Below are positions 17,584-25,668 of a stretch of 64,000 nucleotides of DNA, in pieces. The notes under the pieces were generated by a model. It searched no databases and had not been told where the DNA came from. It saw only the letters and a list, made by a program, of their open reading frames with translations. Each line of letters starts with the position of its first letter. Positions within the stretch are counted from its first letter, which is position 1. The stretch is from an uncultured Prevotellaceae bacterium (GTDB lineage: Bacteria > Bacteroidota > Bacteroidia > Bacteroidales > Bacteroidaceae): contig OMXX01000015.1 of assembly GCA_900315105.1 (NCBI GenBank), positions 1-64,000 on the forward strand. Direction: 5' to 3'. A program made the position numbers and the translations under genes.

Positions 17584-20046
17584 ATGAACATTTCTTACAA
17601 ATGGCTTAAGGAATATGTCGATTTCGACCTTTCTGCAGAGGAAGTGGCAGCTGCCCTTACAAGCACAGGTCTTGAGGTTGACTCCCTTGAGGAGGTTCAG
17701 GCAATCAAAGGTGGATTGCAGGGACTTTATGTAGGTGAGGTCCTCACTTGCGAACCTCACCCAGATTCTGACCACATGCATGTCACAACCGTTGACCTCG
17801 GTAAGGGCGAGCCTTCACAGATTGTATGCGGTGCTCCCAACGTGGCTGCCGGACAGAAGGTCATCGTTGCCGACCTCGGTTGCAAGCTCTACGACGGCGA
17901 CAAGGAATTTGTCATAAAGAAATCTAAGCTTCGCGGTGTTGAGAGCAATGGTATGATTTGCGCAGAGGACGAAATCGGCGTTGGTAAAAGCCATGACGGT
18001 ATCATCGTTCTTCCTGCAGACGCAAAGGTCGGAACACCAGCAGCAGAATACTACAACCTTCAGAGCGACTGGCTCATTGAGGTTGACATCACAGCAAACC
18101 GTGCCGATGCCCTTTCTCACTATGGTGTAGCACGCGATTTGTATGCATGGCTCAAGCGTAACGGCTATCAGACAAGTCTCCATCGTCCAAATTGCGACGA
18201 GTTCAAAGTTGACAACGAGTCTCTTCCTATCGAGGTTGAGATACAGAATACAGAAGCCTGCAAGCGTTATGCCTGCGTAAGCATAACTGGCTGTGAGGTC
18301 AAGGAGTCGCCAGAGTGGCTCAAGGAAAAGCTCACAGTAATAGGTCTTCGTCCTATCAACAACATCGTTGATATCACCAACTACATAATGATGGCTTACG
18401 GCCAGCCTCTCCATTGCTTCGATGCAGACATGGTGAAGGGCAACAAGATCATTGTCAAGGACAAGAATGCAGGTCTTTCATTCGTTACCCTCGATGGCGT
18501 TGAGCACATTCTCGGTGAGCACGACCTTGCTATCTGCAACGCAGAAGAGCCAATGTGTATCGCCGGTGTATTCGGCGGTAAGGGTTCAGGCACATACGAA
18601 ACAACGAAGAACGTGGTTCTCGAGTCGGCTTACTTCCACCCAACATGGATTCGTAAGTCAGCTCGCCGTCACGGTCTTTCTACTGATGCAAGTTTCCGTT
18701 TCGAGCGTGGCATTGATCCAAACGGCACAATCTACGCACTCAAGCAGGCTGCTATTCTCTGTCAGCAACTGGCAGGAGGCAAGGTAAGCATGCAGATTCG
18801 CGACGAGTACCCTACCCCAATCGCTAACCCACAGATTCGTCTTGACTACTCATATGTTAACAACCTTATCGGTAAGGAGATTGGCAACGACATGATTAAG
18901 TCAATCCTCACTTCTCTCGAAATCGAGATCAACAAGGAGGATGCAGAGGGACTTGACATCACCGTTCCTGCTTTCCGCGTTGACGTGCAGCGTCCATGTG
19001 ATGTTGTAGAGGATATTCTTCGTATCTACGGCTATAATAATGTAGAGATTCCAACTCAGTTGAAGTCTTCACTCGTAATCAAGGACTTCGAGGATCAGCG
19101 TCACAAGATGGCAAACCTCGTTGCTGAGCAGCTTGTAGGTGCCGGTTTCAACGAGATTCTGAATAACTCACTCACCAAGGGAGCATACTACACAGAACTC
19201 AAATCATATCCAGAGGATAAGTGCGTAAAGATATTCAACCCTCTGAGCTCTGACCTTAACGTAATGCGTCAGACATTGCTCTTCGGTGGTCTTGAATCTA
19301 TCATGCGCAATGCAAACCGCAAGAATCCTAACCTCCGTTTCTTCGAGTTCGGTAACTGCTACGAGCACGACGAGGAGAAGCGCGACAATGAGAATCCTAT
19401 GAAGGCTTACAAGGAAGAGAACCACCTCGGTCTCTGGCTCACAGGTAAGCGCGTTGAGGGTTCTTGGATTCATGCTGATGAAGACACAAGTTTCTACGAG
19501 CTCAAGGCATTCGTTGATAACATCCTCCGTCGTATCGGTATGCCACAGGGTATGCTTGTTACCGAAAAGACCACAAACGACATCTTCTCTACCGGTCTCA
19601 CTCTCAAGAACCGTGGCGGCAAGGTGTTCGTTGAAATGGGTATCGTAAGCAAGAAGATTCAGCACAAGGCCGACATTGAGCGTGAGGTTTATTTCGCTGA
19701 CATCAACTGGACTCTCGTCACAAAGGCAGTAAAGAACGGTACTGTTGATTTCAAGGAAATAAGCAAGTTCCCTGCTGTTAGCCGTGACCTCGCCCTTCTT
19801 ATAGACAAGAACATTGAGTTTGCCCAGATTGAACAGATTGCACGTCAGTCAGAGAAGAAGCTCCTCAAGAATGTTGAGCTCTTCGATGTATATGAAGGCA
19901 AGAACCTCCCAGAGGGCAAGAAGTCATACGCTGTGAACTTCATCCTTCAGGATACTGAGAAGACAATGGGCGACAAGCAGATTGAGGCTGTGATGAATAA
20001 GATTATTTCTAATCTCAAAAAGCAGCTTGGGGCAGAATTGAGATAA
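17584..20046 (+). CDS. pheT: phenylalanyl-tRNA synthetase beta subunit
   Basis: An 820-residue beta chain with the expected order: core N-terminus MNISYKWLKEYVDF, tRNA-binding EMAP-like domain (about 40-160, GLYVGEVLTCEPHPDSDHM), B3/B4 editing domain, B5 domain (FRVDVQRPCDVVEDILRIYG), catalytic-like core and C-terminal anticodon-binding ferredoxin-fold domain (FPAVSRDLALLID). It pairs with PheS, which is not in this window. The ATG at 17584 is preferred; the frame is open back to 17494, but that lies within the promoter. Confidence 0.96.
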   Translation: MNISYKWLKEYVDFDLSAEEVAAALTSTGLEVDSLEEVQAIKGGLQGLYVGEVLTCEPHPDSDHMHVTTVDLGKGEPSQIVCGAPNVAAGQKVIVADLGCKLYDGDKEFVIKKSKLRGVESNGMICAEDEIGVGKSHDGIIVLPADAKVGTPAAEYYNLQSDWLIEVDITANRADALSHYGVARDLYAWLKRNGYQTSLHRPNCDEFKVDNESLPIEVEIQNTEACKRYACVSITGCEVKESPEWLKEKLTVIGLRPINNIVDITNYIMMAYGQPLHCFDADMVKGNKIIVKDKNAGLSFVTLDGVEHILGEHDLAICNAEEPMCIAGVFGGKGSGTYETTKNVVLESAYFHPTWIRKSARRHGLSTDASFRFERGIDPNGTIYALKQAAILCQQLAGGKVSMQIRDEYPTPIANPQIRLDYSYVNNLIGKEIGNDMIKSILTSLEIEINKEDAEGLDITVPAFRVDVQRPCDVVEDILRIYGYNNVEIPTQLKSSLVIKDFEDQRHKMANLVAEQLVGAGFNEILNNSLTKGAYYTELKSYPEDKCVKIFNPLSSDLNVMRQTLLFGGLESIMRNANRKNPNLRFFEFGNCYEHDEEKRDNENPMKAYKEENHLGLWLTGKRVEGSWIHADEDTSFYELKAFVDNILRRIGMPQGMLVTEKTTNDIFSTGLTLKNRGGKVFVEMGIVSKKIQHKADIEREVYFADINWTLVTKAVKNGTVDFKEISKFPAVSRDLALLIDKNIEFAQIEQIARQSEKKLLKNVELFDVYEGKNLPEGKKSYAVNFILQDTEKTMGDKQIEAVMNKIISNLKKQLGAELR

Positions 20047-20115
20047 TCTCAATTAATAATGTATAATGAATAATGATTAATTTATATACTATTACGCATT
20101 AAACATTATTAAAAT
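20047..20115. repeat. AT-rich repeat, left flank of four-helix-bundle gene
   Basis: TAATAATGTATAATGAATAATG-type sequence. Its complement type (CTCATTATTCATTATTAATTA) lies at 20540-20566, past the small gene, so the gene sits between imperfect inverted copies. Confidence 0.5.
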
Positions 20116-20523
20116 ATGGCGGATAATGTTATTGCCAAGAAAACAGAAGATTTCGCTGTTAGAATAGTGAAACTCTGGAAATATCTGACAAAATCAAAGG
20201 AATACGAGATGAGTAATCAGATTAAGAGGTCAGGCACAAGCATTGGAGCAAATGTCGTTGAAGGTCTTTTTGCTCAAAGCAAGAAAGACTTTATCAGCAA
20301 GATGAACATAGCCCTCAAAGAACGTGCCGAGACACAATATTGGCTACGCCTACTACATCGCACAGAATTTCTGACTGACGCAGAGTTTTCATCACTCAAC
20401 AGCGATGCTGATGAAATAGGCAGGATATTATCAAGCATTATAAACTCAGCAAAGAAAACAATAAACTATAATAATAACAACAATAATGACGATGATGTGT
20501 TCGTAATTGATGATGAAGAATAA
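20116..20523 (+). CDS. four-helix-bundle protein (S23/IVS family)
   Basis: A 135-residue all-helical protein of the family first seen as ORFs inside 23S rRNA intervening sequences and now known widely as four helix bundle proteins (SNQIKRSGTSIGANVVEGL, IALKERAETQYWLRLL). Function is unknown. The C-terminus is a low-complexity Asn/Asp run encoded by AAT/AAC/GAC repeats. It sits alone between pheT and yebC, flanked by AT-rich inverted sequences, which fits the scattered distribution of this family. Confidence 0.85.
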   Translation: MADNVIAKKTEDFAVRIVKLWKYLTKSKEYEMSNQIKRSGTSIGANVVEGLFAQSKKDFISKMNIALKERAETQYWLRLLHRTEFLTDAEFSSLNSDADEIGRILSSIINSAKKTINYNNNNNNDDDVFVIDDEE

Positions 20524-20583
20524 AACCATCTCAAATTATTAATTACTCATTATTCATTATTAATTAAAATTTTATAATTTTTC

Positions 20584-21333
20584 ATGGGAAGAGCATTTGA
20601 ATACCGTAAGGCTACCAAGTTGAAGCGTTGGGGCCACATGGCAAAGACATTCACACGTCTGGGCAAGCAGATCGCAATCGCAGTACAGAGCGGCGGTCCA
20701 GAGCCAGAAAATAACCCTACACTCCGTTCTATCATCGCTACATGTAAGCGTGAGAACATGCCTAAGGATAACATCGAGCGTGCTATCAAGAACGCACTCG
20801 GCAAGGACAAGAGCGCATACAAAGAGGTTACATACGAAGGATATGGCCCTCACGGCATCGCTGTATTTGTTGACACCCTTACCGACAACACAACACGTAC
20901 CGTAGCTGATGTTCGTTCTATCTTCAATAAGTTCGGAGGCAACCTCGGAACAACAGGCTCACTCGCATTCCTCTTCGACCATAAGTGTGTTTTCACTTTC
21001 AAGAAGAAGGACGGTGTTGATATGGACGACCTCATCCTTGAGCTTATCGACTTCAACGTTGACGACGAGTATGATGAGAACTACGACGAGGACAAGGACG
21101 AGACAACTATCACCATCTACGGCGATCCTAAGTCATACGCTCAGATACAGAAATATCTTGAAGAGCAGGGCTTCGAGGAAATCGGTGGTGAGTTCACCTA
21201 CATCCCTAATGACATCAAGGACGTTGACGACGAGCAGCGCGCTACTATCGACAAGATGGTTGAGAAGCTCGAAGAGTTCGACGACGTTCAGAACGTATAT
21301 ACTAACATGAAGCCAGAAGGCGTAGAAGAGTAA
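20584..21333 (+). CDS. YebC/PmpR family protein
   Basis: A 249-residue YebC-family protein (GRAFEYRKATKLKRWGHMAKTFTR, CKRENMPKDNIERAIK, GYGPHGIAVFVDTLTDN). Members are described as DNA-binding regulators and, more recently, as helpers of translation at proline stretches. The usual first-domain opening (AGHSKWANIKHRK) is altered here to a Bacteroidota variant. The stop overlaps the next start (TAATG). Confidence 0.92.
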   Translation: MGRAFEYRKATKLKRWGHMAKTFTRLGKQIAIAVQSGGPEPENNPTLRSIIATCKRENMPKDNIERAIKNALGKDKSAYKEVTYEGYGPHGIAVFVDTLTDNTTRTVADVRSIFNKFGGNLGTTGSLAFLFDHKCVFTFKKKDGVDMDDLILELIDFNVDDEYDENYDEDKDETTITIYGDPKSYAQIQKYLEEQGFEEIGGEFTYIPNDIKDVDDEQRATIDKMVEKLEEFDDVQNVYTNMKPEGVEE

Positions 21334-21596
21334 TGAAAGAACTCGTTTACGAAACACAAGGCACATGTGCAAAGGCAATTCGTGTTCTCCTCAATGACAA
21401 TAACGTCATTGAGGAGGTACGATTCTTTGGCGGATGCAACGGAAACACCAACGGAATCTGCTCCCTGATAAAGGGAATGAAGGCAGAAGATGTGATAAAT
21501 CGTCTGCAAGGCATACAATGCGGCAACAAGGGCACAAGTTGTCCGGATCAGTTAAGCAAGGCATTAAAACAAATGACTTCAGGTGCCACAAATTGA
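21333..21596 (+). CDS. TSCPD domain protein (TIGR03905-like)
   Basis: An 87-residue protein with the TSCPD signature (GNKGTSCPDQLSKAL) and the strand EEVRFFGGCNGNTNGI. This is the small free-standing form of a domain also found at the end of class II ribonucleotide reductases, where paired cysteines may bind metal. It is coupled to yebC by a one-base overlap. Confidence 0.85.
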   Translation: MKELVYETQGTCAKAIRVLLNDNNVIEEVRFFGGCNGNTNGICSLIKGMKAEDVINRLQGIQCGNKGTSCPDQLSKALKQMTSGATN

Positions 21597-21643
21597 CATA
21601 AGTCAATCATCCGAAAACTGTCAGTCAATTTTATTCTGAAATA

Positions 21644-21675
21644 TTTTGGATTCTCAGAAATAATGCCTACCTTTG
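21644..21675 (+). promoter_or_regulatory. tRNA-Arg promoter
   Basis: TTTTG at 21644 and TACCTTTG at 21668-21675 with a 19-base gap, a near-ideal Bacteroidota promoter, about 31 bases before the first tRNA. Confidence 0.75.
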
Positions 21676-21706
21676 CACCCGCAAATCAGAAATAACTGAA
21701 GAAAAC

Positions 21707-21780
21707 GGTTCGTTAGCTCAACTGAATAGAGCATCTGACTACGGATCAGAAGGTTGCAGGTTTGAATCCTGCACGAATCA
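21707..21780 (+). tRNA. tRNA-Arg (ACG), copy 1
   Basis: A 74-nt cloverleaf: acceptor GGTTCGT with ACGAATC, anticodon stem TCTGA/TCAGA with loop CTACGGA (anticodon ACG), T-stem GCAGG/CCTGC, discriminator A. The 3' CCA is not encoded. Confidence 0.95.
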
Positions 21781-21816
21781 CTTTCAAAGGTTATGATTTC
21801 GAGATTTTGCGCAATT

Positions 21817-21890
21817 GGTTCGTTAGCTCAACTGAATAGAGCATCTGACTACGGATCAGAAGGTTGCAGGTTTGAATCCTGCACGAATCA
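21817..21890 (+). tRNA. tRNA-Arg (ACG), copy 2
   Basis: Identical to copy 1 over 74 bases and 36 bases downstream of it, so both come from one transcript. A terminator follows directly. Confidence 0.95.
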
Positions 21891-21891
21891 C

Positions 21892-21921
21892 AAAAGCCAA
21901 CCCATTAAGGTTGGCTTTTTT
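21892..21921 (+). terminator. terminator of the tRNA-Arg pair
   Basis: AAAGCCAACC and GGTTGGCTTT form a 10-bp stem with a CATTAA loop, followed by a T-run. Confidence 0.9.
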
Positions 21922-21962
21922 CATTCCCCTACTTTATGTTCTTTTTTTCAAAAACATTCAAA

Positions 21963-23786
21963 CTACTCGTAAGGAGCGAATAGTTCTTCAAGCAATTGGT
22001 CAAATTTTTCTTTATGATCAAATCCTACATTGGAAGAATCTGATGCATACGCATTGCTTATCCAAAAGAGAGCCTTGCCAAGATTCTTTCTAAAATGTTC
22101 ACCAGTATAATAATAGTCGGAAATATTACTGCAGGCGCAACTTAATCCTTCCTTGGCTGCATCTTTATAATATTCCATAGATTTAGAATAGTCTTGTTTC
22201 TCTTTGTATAGACCTCCTAACGCGTTCAGCGCAGGTATATGCCCATAAGAAGCTGCACGTTCCAATAAATCAAGTTGCATTTCTTGTGAGTTCTCAACAT
22301 CATTAGCATATTTGTTAAGATATATGGCTAATATAAACATTGATTTGGAGAATCCCATCTCTGCACTTTCATGAAGCAAATCAAACGCTTTCTGTATTTC
22401 TCCATTCCTACCAGCCTCAAATCCTTCCTCACAAAGATTTTCTGCTTTTTCCAATTCTTCACCCTTAAGATTTGACTCTCTATATGGCAAATCTGCATTT
22501 TTGAATGAAATCCATTGGCACATTTCCTTGATGTCTTCTTTGAGAATACTATATTTATCGGCAATAATTTCATTACTCTCAAAAATATTCTGGGTACAGA
22601 AATTCACAGGAGCGGATAATACATCTTCTTTCTTTATAGATATAGTAATGAATGGAGTCCCTTTAGCAATAAGACGCATTACTTCCTTCTGATATTGTTT
22701 GTTTCTTCCTGTATTTCGCGTTTGCATGATTATTGCAGCATCGCATTCTTCAATGTCTTGCATACTTTCCTTCGGAGTATTATTTTCCTCCAAAATATCT
22801 TCCGAAGAAGGATATACTGAAAAATTGTCTTCTTTTAGCTTCTTACACAACTGAGCAAAGATATTTTGATCGCTTTTAACGCCTACGACATGCAGTTTGT
22901 ATTCATTAATTTCCTTCTTGTAGATGTTGTCTGTTTGATATTGTTTTGCCCTATTCCAAAACTCGATGTATTCTTGTTCTGAAAGTGGTGCTGTCAAGAA
23001 CTGGCATTCATCAATTCTTTTCCATGATTTAGGTGCAACAAGTCCTAATTTCTCACTCGGGATTATCACACAATTACCATCCTCGTCATCAATAAAATCT
23101 GTCTTTGATAGCATAAAATATTCATGCCATGAAGTAATGTCATATTTGTTCCAAAAATAAGGACCTATATTAATATCATCACTCCCATCTTTTGATTTCA
23201 TGCTTAAATAATGGCTATTCTCCCTAAGATTATCAGGAAGACTATATTGTACATATCTAATTGCATCAAACAATAATGGTGCGACAATCTCGGGGTTACT
23301 ATCCATGTTAAGTCCAAGACTCTCAATAACCCATGGTCCTATACAATAGGACCGGTTAGGACCGAATATTGTAATTACAGAATGTCCCTTTTCTTTTATT
23401 CCATGCCTTAATAAGACAAGAATCATGTCAATATCAGACTCTATATATTGATTGATTTTTCCCTCGTTAAACAAATCAATAATATTATCTGCATCAGTCT
23501 TTTCTCCTTCAAACTTTGCTTTACACTTTAGATTGGAAAGAAGGAAATAGGCAATGTCGCGAAATAATGCATAATCTTCTTTGCAAGATACAGCATTTAT
23601 TTTCAAGTCATATGTATTGTTCTCTTTCTCCAACGAGATGAAGCGAGTGGAAACTTTGTCAATGTAGATTTCCATTGACTCGTCGTCCCCTTTAATGACG
23701 ACATTGTATTTTTTGTTTGCGAGATAATCTCCCAATTCTTTTACGTTGACAATCTCTTTCGTTTTGATTTCAAGGATTTTACTCAT
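21963..23786 (-). CDS. uncharacterised protein with TIR-like middle and Sel1 repeats
   Basis: A 607-residue protein without signal peptide. Residues 1 to about 300 form a domain I do not recognise (ITIFGPNRSYCIGPWVIESLG, KLGLVAPKSWKRIDECQFL). Residues about 315-440 have an alternating strand/helix pattern like a TIR or related Rossmannoid sensor domain (LHVVGVKSDQNIFAQLCKKL, ECDAAIIMQTRN, GTPFITISI), but I cannot confirm the NADase glutamate. Residues about 460-595 hold three to four Sel1-type repeats (AFDLLHESAEMGFSKSMFIL, AASYGHIPALNALGGLY, AAKEGLSCACSNI). TIR-like plus repeat proteins can be immune sensors, and the gene sits beside two tRNA genes in an AT-rich stretch, but a defence role is only an inference. 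It has a good promoter and an 87-nt leader. Confidence 0.7.
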   Translation of the reverse strand: MSKILEIKTKEIVNVKELGDYLANKKYNVVIKGDDESMEIYIDKVSTRFISLEKENNTYDLKINAVSCKEDYALFRDIAYFLLSNLKCKAKFEGEKTDADNIIDLFNEGKINQYIESDIDMILVLLRHGIKEKGHSVITIFGPNRSYCIGPWVIESLGLNMDSNPEIVAPLLFDAIRYVQYSLPDNLRENSHYLSMKSKDGSDDINIGPYFWNKYDITSWHEYFMLSKTDFIDDEDGNCVIIPSEKLGLVAPKSWKRIDECQFLTAPLSEQEYIEFWNRAKQYQTDNIYKKEINEYKLHVVGVKSDQNIFAQLCKKLKEDNFSVYPSSEDILEENNTPKESMQDIEECDAAIIMQTRNTGRNKQYQKEVMRLIAKGTPFITISIKKEDVLSAPVNFCTQNIFESNEIIADKYSILKEDIKEMCQWISFKNADLPYRESNLKGEELEKAENLCEEGFEAGRNGEIQKAFDLLHESAEMGFSKSMFILAIYLNKYANDVENSQEMQLDLLERAASYGHIPALNALGGLYKEKQDYSKSMEYYKDAAKEGLSCACSNISDYYYTGEHFRKNLGKALFWISNAYASDSSNVGFDHKEKFDQLLEELFAPYE

Positions 23787-23878
23787 GGTTGATTGTTTTT
23801 TGTGTATTAGTTTTATTATTAGCGAGACGTGACAACTTGTATATTACGAGTTACACATCTCAATAAACTTTTATTTTG

Positions 23879-23909
23879 CAAAGATACAAAAAAAATGTTA
23901 AACAGCAAA
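23879..23909 (-). promoter_or_regulatory. promoter of the TIR-like/Sel1 gene
   Basis: Minus-strand TATCTTTG at 23879-23886 and TTTG at 23906-23909, with the usual 19-base gap. Confidence 0.7.
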
Positions 23910-24002
23910 AAAATTCGTATTTTTATTACCGGTTAAGTTTTTATCGCGCTTTTTAAAAGCAATTACATTGCAAAAACTATTTATCTCCAATTCTGCATTG
24001 GA

Positions 24003-24039
24003 TTTGGATTGGACTTGAATTGGACTTGGATTGGAGCTG
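24003..24039. repeat. short direct repeats of GGAYTTGRATT
   Basis: Three to four copies of an 11-12 base unit related to GGACTTGGATT in a row. They form the left edge of the repeat-rich 350 bases with no gene. Confidence 0.7.
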
Positions 24040-24062
24040 CCACGACCTTACATCGAAAAAGT

Positions 24063-24216
24063 AGTGGTCAAAGTGGTCAAGGTCAAAATGGTCATTTTCA
24101 TTTTCGGATTGTGTCATTTGCTCACTATATATAAATATTAAATATTTATATATAGTGGAGGATTTTGACAACTCTGAAATCATTTTGACCAAATGACAAA
24201 TGACCAAATGACCGCG
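24063..24216. repeat. iteron-like GGTCA array around a 35-bp palindrome
   Basis: Left block (24063-24095): four GGTCA units in direct order. Centre (24123-24157): perfect palindrome CACTATATATAAATATT-A-(complement), arms of 17 bases. Right block (about 24185-24215): four TGAC(C) units, that is GGTCA in the opposite orientation. The arrangement resembles a replication origin or a two-sided operator. No intact gene overlaps it: the 116-codon frame across it is low-complexity and not credible. Confidence 0.75.
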
Positions 24217-24316
24217 GGTTGGTATAAAAAAATTTGCGTAAGTTTGAAACTGTAAGTAACACCCTAAATTTTCAAAAATTATTTCATAATTCTTTTTTCT
24301 TACAAGAAGAAATATG

Positions 24317-24324
24317 TACCTTTG
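24317..24324 (+). promoter_or_regulatory. -7 element before the structured leader
   Basis: TACCTTTG; start of RNA expected near 24330, about 200 bases before the GNAT gene ATG. Confidence 0.6.
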
Positions 24325-24340
24325 CAAAACAAAACATATA

Positions 24341-24522
24341 CGGTGGGTTCTATTAATTACCGCCGTAAAAATACAAAGATAACCGTGGGTTACGTTTTGT
24401 TATCTTTTGGCCTCTTTTCGAGTTCACTCAGTCATTATGCCCGCATAACTCTTTCGTTTACTTGCAAACTGAACTCGGAAATAGTCTCAAAATATAACAA
24501 ATCTAATTTATAGAACCCACCT
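24341..24522 (+). ncRNA. rod-shaped structured RNA candidate (leader or 6S-like)
   Basis: About 180 nt that fold into one long hairpin. Closing stem: 24342-24359 with 24504-24521, 17 of 18 pairs. Middle stem: TGTTATCTTTTG (24398-24409) with CAAAATATAACA (24488-24499), 11 of 12. Upper stem: 24415-24426 with 24470-24481, one G-U. A small tip hairpin lies at 24435-24448. The 5' side carries a 38-nt bulge opposite only 4 nt. The bulge has CCGCCG, able to pair with CGGTGG at the 5' end, and a second GTGGGTT that can also pair with AACCCAC near the 3' end, so at least three pairings compete. The rod with one large bubble and this size recalls 6S RNA. Its end only nine bases before a start codon, and the competing pairings, recall a riboswitch-like leader. 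I cannot decide. Confidence 0.6.
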
Positions 24523-24530
24523 TACAAAAC

Positions 24531-24932
24531 ATGATAACATATAAAGACATACATGAATTCAGGAAAGAAGACTTGGAGTCTCTGTTCCTATCGGTTGAAT
24601 GGTCATCAGGACATTATCCAGACAAACTGGTAGTTGCTATGCGTAATTTCCAAACTGTTTATACAGCGTGGGATGGTGATAATCTCGTGGGGCTTATCTG
24701 TGCTATGGATGACGGCATAATGACTGCCTATATCCATTATCTGCTCGTTCGTCCTGAATATCAGGATTCGGGTATCGGACGTCGGTTGGTTGAAATGATG
24801 AAAGAGCATTATAAGGACTATCTACGCATCGCTATCATTGCATATAATGAGGAACTGGACTTCTACGGGGCATGCGGATTCAAAAAAGCAGACGATGCAA
24901 GTCCTATGTTCATCACAAGTCTGTGGACGTAA
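24531..24932 (+). CDS. GNAT acetyltransferase
   Basis: A 133-residue GNAT protein with the acetyl-CoA loop YQDSGIGRRLVEMM and a typical end (ELDFYGACGFKKADDASPMFI). The substrate is unknown. It follows the structured RNA candidate by nine bases and is convergent with the SDR gene, whose stop is eight bases away. Confidence 0.85.
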   Translation: MITYKDIHEFRKEDLESLFLSVEWSSGHYPDKLVVAMRNFQTVYTAWDGDNLVGLICAMDDGIMTAYIHYLLVRPEYQDSGIGRRLVEMMKEHYKDYLRIAIIAYNEELDFYGACGFKKADDASPMFITSLWT

Positions 24933-24939
24933 CGGCAAC

Positions 24940-25665
24940 TTACTTAATACTCATTCTTTCCCATATAAATGAAGGTATGTGCCTCCAATTAAAACAAAGG
25001 ATGCGATACTTCCAATCAATGACAACCTTACGCTTGCCTTTCCTAACAGCCTTCAATATATGTTTGACAACATAGTCGGTCGGCATAGTCATAGGATAGC
25101 TGTCACCAGCAATAAAGTCTGTATCAACGAATCCCGGACGAATATCGGTAAAACGGATGTCAAGTTTCTGCATGTGGGCGAGCTGTGCAAGAGCCTCTAA
25201 ATATATCCAGTCAAAACGCTTGGTAGCTGAGTATGAAGGAGCGGCACCAAGTCCCTTGGTACCTGCAACGCTTGAAATCACGGCTATTCTTCCTGAACGT
25301 TTCTCATTCTTGAAATAGTTAAAGGCAGTAACAACCATCTGAGTAAATCCGTAACTGTTGGTCAGAACTGTCTTACTCTCAATAGACAAATCCAGATTCA
25401 GATTCTGCTTTCCATAGCCAGAACTATGGAAATACAGATCCATACCGCCCATCTCCTCAATGAGCTGCATAAGCAATGAAGGTGCTTCTTCCTTTGTCAC
25501 GTCAATGACCTTGGAAAACACCCTGTCAGGCGCAATTGCCTTTATCTCATCAAGTGCCTCCTTGCGACGGCCACACACACCAATAGTATATCCTTCTTCA
25601 AGAAGACCGAGGGCTATACCACGTCCCATACCAGACGTGGCGCCCATGATAATAGCACTTTTCAT
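24940..25665 (-). CDS. short-chain dehydrogenase/reductase
   Basis: A 241-residue classical SDR: cofactor loop GATSGMGRG, strand SSGYG (in place of the usual NNAG), and catalytic Ser-Tyr-Lys in VISSVAG and SYSATK. The Arg pair in VCGRRKE suggests NADP. The substrate is unknown. It starts three bases after the CE2 esterase gene and so is the last gene of the kinase-CE2-SDR unit. The C-terminal part (RILCFNWRHIPSFIWERM) is hydrophobic. Confidence 0.88.
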   Translation of the reverse strand: MKSAIIMGATSGMGRGIALGLLEEGYTIGVCGRRKEALDEIKAIAPDRVFSKVIDVTKEEAPSLLMQLIEEMGGMDLYFHSSGYGKQNLNLDLSIESKTVLTNSYGFTQMVVTAFNYFKNEKRSGRIAVISSVAGTKGLGAAPSYSATKRFDWIYLEALAQLAHMQKLDIRFTDIRPGFVDTDFIAGDSYPMTMPTDYVVKHILKAVRKGKRKVVIDWKYRILCFNWRHIPSFIWERMSIK

Positions 25666-25668
25666 TAA

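Noticed and set aside
21707..21890. Second tRNA copy as an att site duplication
   Set aside because: The whole 74-nt gene is duplicated with a short spacer and one terminator, and no further tRNA 3' end repeat is found. A plain tandem duplication explains it.
24063..24216. Chromosomal origin of replication
   Set aside because: No DnaA boxes (TTATCCACA) and no dnaA or other origin-linked genes are present. Only a plasmid-like or operator role is kept as a possibility.
23977..24327. 116-codon minus-strand open frame
   Set aside because: It is made of repeat-derived runs (DHFDLDHFDHYFF, SKSNSSPIQIQ) across the iteron and palindrome region, with no promoter fit or domain. I treat it as chance.
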